Of a DNA stretch of 11,588 nucleotides, positions 6,587-11,588 are shown piece by piece (position 1 is the first letter of the stretch; the number at the start of each line of letters is the position of its first letter). Under the pieces are notes generated by a model. The model was not told the DNA's origin and made no database searches. It was given only the letters and a program-made list of their open reading frames with translations. Origin of the DNA: Gammaproteobacteria bacterium (GTDB lineage Bacteria; Pseudomonadota; Gammaproteobacteria; Granulosicoccales; Granulosicoccaceae); contig DOIU01000301.1 of the NCBI GenBank assembly GCA_003511825.1, forward strand, positions 1 through 11,588. Reading direction: 5' to 3'. Both the position numbers and the translations under genes were made by a program.

Positions 6587-7661
6587 TGGGCGCGCTTATC
6601 ACGCCACGACGCAGCTGGTCGCGTTCCATGGACTCAAACAGCGCCCGAAAATTCCCTTCACCAAACCCTTCATCTCGTTTGCGTTGTATAAACTCCAAAA
6701 AAACCGGCCCCAGCAGTGTTTGTGAGAAAATCTGCAGTAACAGTCTGGGGTCCCCGTCCTCGGTCGAACCGTCCAGCAGTATGCCACGACACTGCAATTG
6801 TTCAAGCGGCTCGCCGTGGCCAGGCAGGCGTGTTTCAAGCATCTCGTAGTAGGTATCGGGCGGAGCTGTCATGAACGTCATGCCACACGCTTTCAGTTTG
6901 TCCCAACAGCTATATAGATCATCACATGCCAAGGCAATATGCTGAATGCCTTCGCCATTAAAGGCCATTAGGAATTCTTCAACCTGGCCACCTCCGCCGG
7001 AGGCTTCCTCATTGAGGGGAATACGAATTTTGCCATCTGGTGCACTCATCGCGCGCGAGGTCAAGCCGGTGTATTCACCCTTGATGTCAAAGAACCGAAG
7101 CTCGCGGAAATTAAACAACCGCGTGTAAAAATCCGCCCAATAATTCAGACGCCCTCGGTACACATTGTGGGTCAAGTGATCAATCGTATGGAAACCACAG
7201 CCCACTGGGTGCGGATCGACGCCGTCCAGGTAAGCAAAATCAATATCATAAATGGCGCTGCCATCGGCATAGCGATCAATCAGGTAGATGGGCGCGCCGC
7301 CGATGCCCTTGATCGCCGGCAAACGCAGTTCCATCGGGCCGGTAGGAATCTCCAGCGGCTGCGCACCCAAGGCCAAAGCGCGTGCATATGCCTGATGTGC
7401 ATCTTTTACCCGAAATGCCAAGCCACACGCAGACGGCCCATGCTCCTGGGCAAAATACGCAGCACGGCTGTCGGGCTCCCGGTTGAGGATAAAGTTAATG
7501 CCTCCCTGGCGATACAAATCGACATCTTTGGATCGGTGATGAGCGACCCGGGTAAACCCCGCAGCAGCAAAAACCGCCTCGACCACACCCGGATCTGGAC
7601 CACAGAACTCGATAAACTCAAACCCGTCGAGCTGCATCGGATTATCAATGGCTTCGCTCAT
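6564..7661 (-). CDS. hpd: 4-hydroxyphenylpyruvate dioxygenase (HPPD)
   Basis: This 365-residue enzyme oxidatively decarboxylates and rearranges 4-hydroxyphenylpyruvate to homogentisate, the second step of tyrosine catabolism, using Fe(II) and O2. It has the two-domain vicinal-oxygen-chelate layout of bacterial HPPDs. The iron ligands are H162 in I-D-H-L-T-H-N-V, H241 in G-I-Q-H-I-A-L and E323 in F-L-E-F-I-Q-R-K, one residue from the numbering recalled for the Pseudomonas enzyme (161, 240, 322). Length is normal and the C-terminal helix is intact. ATG 7661 is preferred over the adjacent GTG 7664 because GGAGGG is six bases from the ATG. It lies 57 bp after phaC with no terminator between and overlaps kinase A by 23 bp, so cotranscription is likely. 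No hmgA, maiA or fahA is nearby; homogentisate would need those genes elsewhere or could build up as pyomelanin. Confidence 0.96.
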   Translation of the reverse strand: MSEAIDNPMQLDGFEFIEFCGPDPGVVEAVFAAAGFTRVAHHRSKDVDLYRQGGINFILNREPDSRAAYFAQEHGPSACGLAFRVKDAHQAYARALALGAQPLEIPTGPMELRLPAIKGIGGAPIYLIDRYADGSAIYDIDFAYLDGVDPHPVGCGFHTIDHLTHNVYRGRLNYWADFYTRLFNFRELRFFDIKGEYTGLTSRAMSAPDGKIRIPLNEEASGGGGQVEEFLMAFNGEGIQHIALACDDLYSCWDKLKACGMTFMTAPPDTYYEMLETRLPGHGEPLEQLQCRGILLDGSTEDGDPRLLLQIFSQTLLGPVFLEFIQRKRDEGFGEGNFRALFESMERDQLRRGVISAPNESDTDG

Positions 7662-7667
7662 CACACT

Positions 7668-7673
7668 CCCTCC
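7668..7673 (-). promoter_or_regulatory. Ribosome binding site of hpd
   Basis: On the minus strand GGAGGG lies six bases before ATG 7661 and only three before the alternative GTG 7664. This decides the start in favour of the ATG. It sits within a G-rich tract in the phaC-hpd spacer. Confidence 0.6.
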
Positions 7674-7718
7674 CCCGAGCTGGGTGTTTCGGCGCTGAGA
7701 TAGGCTGCAACGCTGTTT

Positions 7719-9461
7719 TTAGGATACCCGCTTTTTCACGTAACGACCGGGTGCAGGCTCCAGCGGCACAAACTCCCCATTCCCAGGGCCGACTGCCTCA
7801 ATGGATTCTCGACCACCCTGCGCCTGCAGCCAAGCTTCCCAGTGAGGCCACCAACTGCCCCCCACTTTTTTCGCGCTGTCCAGCCACGCTTGCGACTCGC
7901 CCTGCGTATCGCCGTCGATCCAGTAATGGCGTTTATTCTTGCTGGGTGGATTAATGACACCCGCAATGTGGCCACTGGCTCCCAAAACAAACTCTACCGG
8001 CCCGGCAAACAAGTCGCGGACCTTGTACGTGGCTGTCCAGGGCGCGATATGGTCTTCAACCGCACACAAAAAGTAGCTTGGCGTTTCAATCGCGCTCAAA
8101 TCAATGGCTTCACCGCAGAAGGTAAGCGCATTGGGCTTCACTAGGCGGTTTTCGAGGTACATGTTCTCGACATACGACACATACATATTGGCAGGCAAAT
8201 TCGTCGGATCGCTATTCCAGTAGAGAATATCAAAAGGCATCGGCGTCTTGCCCTTGAGATAATTATTGACCACATAAGACCAGATCAAGTCATTGGCGCG
8301 AAGCATCGAGAACACCAAGGCCAGGTCGCGCCCTGCCAACATGCCCGCCTTTTTGACAATCTCCTCGCGTTCACTGACCTGGACCGGATCAATGAACACG
8401 CCGAGTTCGCCGGGTTCGTAAAAATCGAGCAAGGTGGTGAAGAATGTCGCCGACGCAACGGTTTTGTCAGCTCGCGCCTGCATCACAGCCAGGGCCGTCG
8501 CCAGCAACGTTCCCCCAACACACCAAGCCACGGCATTGAGCTGCTCCACGCCATGAATACGCTTGATGACATCAAACGCCGTCATCACGCCACGTTCAAT
8601 GTAGTCATCCCAACACAAGTCACTTTTGTCTTCGTCAGGATTTGCCCAAGAGAGGATAAACACACTATTACCTTGCTCCACGCAGTAGCGAACAAAGGAA
8701 TTCTCGGGCTGCAGATCCAAGATGTAGTATTTATTGATAAACGGAGGAATGATCACCAAAGGCCGCTCGGCGACCGTGTCGGTTAAGGGTTTGTAGTGGA
8801 TGAGTTGGAACAGATCATTTTCAAACACCACCTGTCCCTCGGTTGTCGCCAGGTTTTCACCCAGCCGAAACGCGCCCTCATCAGTCATGCTGATGTGGCC
8901 TTTTTCGAGGTCACCCAAGAGATTACGCATGCCATCGACCAGGCTTTGGCCCTGGGTATCAATCGCCTGCTGGATCACTTCCGGGTTGGTGGCCAAAAAG
9001 TTAGTCGGTGAAAACGCATCGACGTACTGGCGCGTGTAGAACAGCAATTTTTCCTTATCCGCGTCACTCAATGACGTGGAGCGCGCCGCATCATAGAGCG
9101 CCTCGGATGACAGCAGGTAAGATTGATGGATGTAATCGAACAAGGGATTGTCATGCCATTGCGCCCCCTTAAAGCGACGATCTGTCGGCCGTTGAGAACC
9201 GTTGCCGGATGCCGCAGTGGGCACGCCCGCGAATGCATCAAACCAAATACCCGCCTGCTGTTTCTGATATTGCAACACCCGCTCGGTCCACCCCATGGGA
9301 TCGCTGGCATATTGCACACCCAGATCAGCCCAGGCCTTAAACCAACCGCGCTGCATGTCTTTTACGAGCGCACTGGGCAAGCCCTGTATCCAATCGGTCA
9401 TCAAGTCTTGAGAGTGTTTCAGTGAATCGGGTGAGAACGGGTGTGGGTATTTGTCGGTCAT
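7719..9461 (-). CDS. phaC: Poly(3-hydroxyalkanoate) synthase, class I type
   Basis: The 580-residue protein polymerises (R)-3-hydroxyacyl-CoA into polyhydroxyalkanoate granules. It has the helical N-terminal PhaC domain (about 50-220), an alpha/beta-hydrolase core, the catalytic triad C314, D470 in A-V-E-D-H-I-A-P and H498 in G-A-S-G-H-I-A-G-V-I-N-P-P, and the typical tail A-P-G-R-Y-V-K. Length and single-gene form (no phaE or phaR beside it) suit class I, which prefers short-chain monomers. The nucleophile box reads A-W-C-V-G-G rather than the usual G-x-C-x-G-G, with Ala312 replacing the first Gly; substitutions here are known in some natural synthases, so activity is still expected. GAGGAA (9472-9467) lies five bases before the ATG. 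It is followed closely by hpd and preceded by kinase B after 167 bp. No phaA, phaB, phaP or phaZ is in the window. Confidence 0.95.
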   Translation of the reverse strand: MTDKYPHPFSPDSLKHSQDLMTDWIQGLPSALVKDMQRGWFKAWADLGVQYASDPMGWTERVLQYQKQQAGIWFDAFAGVPTAASGNGSQRPTDRRFKGAQWHDNPLFDYIHQSYLLSSEALYDAARSTSLSDADKEKLLFYTRQYVDAFSPTNFLATNPEVIQQAIDTQGQSLVDGMRNLLGDLEKGHISMTDEGAFRLGENLATTEGQVVFENDLFQLIHYKPLTDTVAERPLVIIPPFINKYYILDLQPENSFVRYCVEQGNSVFILSWANPDEDKSDLCWDDYIERGVMTAFDVIKRIHGVEQLNAVAWCVGGTLLATALAVMQARADKTVASATFFTTLLDFYEPGELGVFIDPVQVSEREEIVKKAGMLAGRDLALVFSMLRANDLIWSYVVNNYLKGKTPMPFDILYWNSDPTNLPANMYVSYVENMYLENRLVKPNALTFCGEAIDLSAIETPSYFLCAVEDHIAPWTATYKVRDLFAGPVEFVLGASGHIAGVINPPSKNKRHYWIDGDTQGESQAWLDSAKKVGGSWWPHWEAWLQAQGGRESIEAVGPGNGEFVPLEPAPGRYVKKRVS

Positions 9462-9598
9462 GCGGGTTCCTCGGTTTATGACTGAAGCAAGCGTCTCTTC
9501 AGCGATTATTCTGCGCGCCTGGCAGGACGCACTGGGTTACTGTATCGCACATTCTGAGTGTGTGTGACAAATCCACTGCCGGAGAGGGCGTCGAGCCA
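9462..9598 (-). promoter_or_regulatory. phaC leader region, no confident promoter
   Basis: The space between the kinase B stem-loop and phaC should hold a phaC promoter if the gene is transcribed on its own. A TTGTCA-like -35 occurs on the minus strand near 9570, but the element 18 bases downstream (GATACA) matches the -10 consensus poorly. No sigma54-type site or clear operator palindrome is visible. Readthrough from kinase B is equally possible. The phaC Shine-Dalgarno at 9467-9472 is the only firm element. Confidence 0.25.
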
Positions 9599-9628
9599 GT
9601 TGCCGAGGCACAGTGATGGCTCAGCAAC
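9599..9628 (-). terminator. Stem-loop directly after kinase B stop codon, without T-run
   Basis: On the minus strand GTTGCTGAG (9628-9620) pairs with CTCGGCAAC (9607-9599) as nine pairs including one G-U wobble, around a 12-nt loop. It abuts the TGA of kinase B. No T-tract follows, so it is not a canonical intrinsic terminator. It may instead be a pause or mRNA 3'-end stabiliser ahead of phaC. Confidence 0.35.
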
Positions 9629-11588
9629 TCATGACACCGCTGACGTGCGCTTGCTCAAGGCATCGCGAATTGCCTTGCCCAACTGGTGTTGCGTGTAGGG
9701 TTTTTCCAACACCTGGCCGAGCGCTTGGCGCAGCTCGGGGTTGTCCAGCGCGCTGGCATGACGCAGCTTCTGCCGGTAGCCACTGGCGACAATGATTCGT
9801 AGCGTTGGATTGAGCTTGAGCGCCCGGCGCGCGAGTTCGTAACCATTGATACCTCCGGGCATGACGATATCGGTGAACAACACGTCTATACCGTCTTTGC
9901 GTTCTAACAATCGCAAGGCACTGCGCCCGTCTGAGGCCGTCAAGACGCGATACCCCAGTTGGCGCAGAAACGAGCTGGCGATGCGTAACAAGCTGTGTTC
10001 GTCATCCACCACCGGGACCGTTTCCCTGCCATGCAAGCCCTTCAGTGTGGCGGGCACTGGCACGGGTGCGGGGGCTTCTTGCCCGATGTCGGCTCGGGGC
10101 AAGTAAATCCGAATGGTCGTTCCCAGCCCTAGCTCCGACTGGATATCAATATGCCCGCCGGATCGATGCACAAACCCGTACACCATACTCAATCCCAAGC
10201 CCGACCCTTGCCCCGAATCTTTGGTGGTAAAGAACGGATCAAACGCTTTCTTGACGACATCATCGGACATACCTTGCCCATTGTCGCTGATGGTCAGCAA
10301 TACAAAGCTACCCGAACGCCCCGCCGCAGGTGTTTTCTCGCAGCGCTCTGGACTGCAGTTTTCTGTTTTGATCAGCAAGGCACCGCTGCCAGACATGGCA
10401 TCACGCGCATTCAGCGTGAGATTAAGGATCGCGTCTTCCAAGTCCCCCGCATCCACGCGGCATTGCCAAAGATCCGGTTCCAGTGTCAACCGGATATCAA
10501 TCGAGACTGTCAGCGACTTCTCAATCAAATGGTACAGCTCGCGGATCACACTATTGACTGAGACCAAGGATTCCCCGCCTGGGTGGTTGCGTGAGAAGCG
10601 CAGCAACTTCTTGGTAATCACGGTGCCTCGATTGGCACTGCTCAACGCCGCATCGATGTGCTCATGCAGCGTCTGACTGGTGCCGGGAAGGTTTTTCATC
10701 AGCTCCAGATTGCCAACGATAATGCCCAGAATATTATTGAAATCATGGGCAATGCCGCCGGTCAAATTCCCGACGGCTTCCATTTTTTGTGCTTGGCGGA
10801 AATGCTCTTCCAAGAGCTTACGATCAGTGATATCAGTCGCCACGGCCTGGAAATAGTCAACGCGGCCTTTTACATCAAAAAATGCCTGTGTGGTCCACAA
10901 GTGGCATCGCCGCTGACCCTTGCTGCCAACCGTATCCATCTCATATTGCTGTATCGGGTTGTCGGGCGAAAAACGCCCAAGATACGTACGAAAGCCGTCG
11001 CGATCATCCGGTGGTAAGAAGTCCGTGAGCCGTCGCCCAACAGGGCTTTGTGATCGGTGGGAAAAAAACCGGCGAAAAGCGCCATTGACGAAGCGCAAGC
11101 GAGAATCGGGTGAAAACCGACAAATCAGATTGAATTGCCCCTCCACCAAGGATTGATACTGATCCTCACGTTTTCGGATTTGCTTGGACTGATCAGCGAT
11201 GATGCCCTCGAGATCACCGCGTGTTTTACCAAACATATTGCGCAACGGCACGTCAGCCAACAGATACTGGACAAAACGCGCTCGGAAAATCAGCAGCAAC
11301 GCTAACAACATGGGCGCATGTAATACACCCAACATGACGCCTTTAGCGAGTGTTTGCTCAGAATCTGCTTGGAAGGTAATCAGTGACGCCGGGCCAAGCA
11401 CAGCCACATAGACTGCCGTAAAACCCACCATCATGACGCTCGGGCTGTGGATGCGTTTTTTGAGAGGCTCCACCACCAGAAAAAACAGCAGCACGCTCAA
11501 CATCAGTTGCACTGTCATCGCGATGATGACCGAACTCGGTTGCCCGAACGGTGCCGACACGACCATCGCGGCATCCTGCTCGCCGATA
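9629..11588 (-). CDS. Hybrid sensor histidine kinase B (multi-TM, PAS, HisKA, HATPase, receiver; 5' end probably off the edge)
   Basis: The frame is open to the right edge, with seven further codons above the first in-window ATG at 11566, so the N-terminus is probably missing. Numbering from that ATG (645 residues): hydrophobic segments at about 12-32, 43-64 and 77-97, a coiled linker (115-137), PAS (about 138-250), HisKA with H274 in G-G-I-A-H-D-F-N-N, HATPase with N382/N386, D428-N-G-Q-G-M and G-S-G-L-G-L (454-459), a Pro/Ala-rich linker (493-507) and a receiver with D521-D522, phosphoacceptor D566, S595 and K622. The membrane part, ending in an R-A-R after the last helix, loosely resembles 5TMR-LYT-like multi-helix sensors, but that is a weak guess. 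All catalytic residues are present. No Hpt or DNA-binding output is attached or adjacent. It lies upstream of phaC on the same strand and shares its core design with kinase A. Confidence 0.88.
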   Translation of the reverse strand, partial: IGEQDAAMVVSAPFGQPSSVIIAMTVQLMLSVLLFFLVVEPLKKRIHSPSVMMVGFTAVYVAVLGPASLITFQADSEQTLAKGVMLGVLHAPMLLALLLIFRARFVQYLLADVPLRNMFGKTRGDLEGIIADQSKQIRKREDQYQSLVEGQFNLICRFSPDSRLRFVNGAFRRFFSHRSQSPVGRRLTDFLPPDDRDGFRTYLGRFSPDNPIQQYEMDTVGSKGQRRCHLWTTQAFFDVKGRVDYFQAVATDITDRKLLEEHFRQAQKMEAVGNLTGGIAHDFNNILGIIVGNLELMKNLPGTSQTLHEHIDAALSSANRGTVITKKLLRFSRNHPGGESLVSVNSVIRELYHLIEKSLTVSIDIRLTLEPDLWQCRVDAGDLEDAILNLTLNARDAMSGSGALLIKTENCSPERCEKTPAAGRSGSFVLLTISDNGQGMSDDVVKKAFDPFFTTKDSGQGSGLGLSMVYGFVHRSGGHIDIQSELGLGTTIRIYLPRADIGQEAPAPVPVPATLKGLHGRETVPVVDDEHSLLRIASSFLRQLGYRVLTASDGRSALRLLERKDGIDVLFTDIVMPGGINGYELARRALKLNPTLRIIVASGYRQKLRHASALDNPELRQALGQVLEKPYTQHQLGKAIRDALSKRTSAVS

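Noticed and set aside
7167..7703. Plus-strand open frame of 178 codons antisense to hpd
   Set aside because: The opposite strand encodes full-length HPPD with all iron ligands, so this is a shadow.
1..11588. CRISPR array, IS element, tRNA or prophage remnant
   Set aside because: I found no regularly spaced repeats, transposase or integrase motifs, cloverleaf-like sequence or terminal repeats on either strand.

Overview
This window looks like chromosomal DNA from a free-living gammaproteobacterium, probably marine or halophilic. The evidence is moderate GC content, dense bacterial gene packing, a class I-type polyhydroxyalkanoate (PHA) synthase, a 4-hydroxyphenylpyruvate dioxygenase, a DUF3391/HD-GYP c-di-GMP phosphodiesterase, and two large hybrid histidine kinases with H-D-F-N-N H-boxes. 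The taxonomic guess rests on gene content only; there is no rRNA or other marker. I see no tRNA, rRNA, CRISPR array, IS element or phage gene.

Layout. Minus strand, left: a fatty acid hydroxylase/sterol desaturase-type membrane protein (cut by the left edge) lies downstream of an exported DUF4856-like protein. The gap between them holds a strong RNA hairpin. A divergent intergenic region of about 530 bp (2521-3050) follows. It is AT-richer and carries a candidate promoter, two inverted repeats and a diverged direct repeat. Plus strand: one gene, the HD-GYP phosphodiesterase, which converges on the next minus-strand gene with a gap of only 23 bp. Minus strand, right: a run of four genes in transcription order, namely hybrid histidine kinase B (5' end off the right edge), phaC, hpd (HPPD) and hybrid histidine kinase A. 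phaC and hpd are 57 bp apart, and hpd overlaps the kinase A start by 23 bp.

How they may work together. HPPD begins the homogentisate route of tyrosine breakdown, which ends in fumarate and acetoacetate. PhaC polymerises 3-hydroxyacyl-CoA made from acetyl/acetoacetyl-CoA. A phaC-hpd-kinase transcription unit would therefore link aromatic amino acid carbon to carbon storage under two-component control. This is inference from gene order: no phaA/phaB, hmgA/fahA, phasin or DNA-binding response regulator is present. The two kinases share the same core order (PAS, HisKA, HATPase, receiver) and many short motifs but have different membrane sensor regions, so they may be old paralogues flanking phaC-hpd. 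The HD-GYP protein is a separate c-di-GMP output.

Most of the window is ordinary. The points most worth a second look are the unusual gene order, the Asn at a usual metal-ligand Asp position in the HD-GYP domain, the Ala-Trp-Cys variant of the PhaC nucleophile box, and the leader hairpin before the desaturase-type gene.
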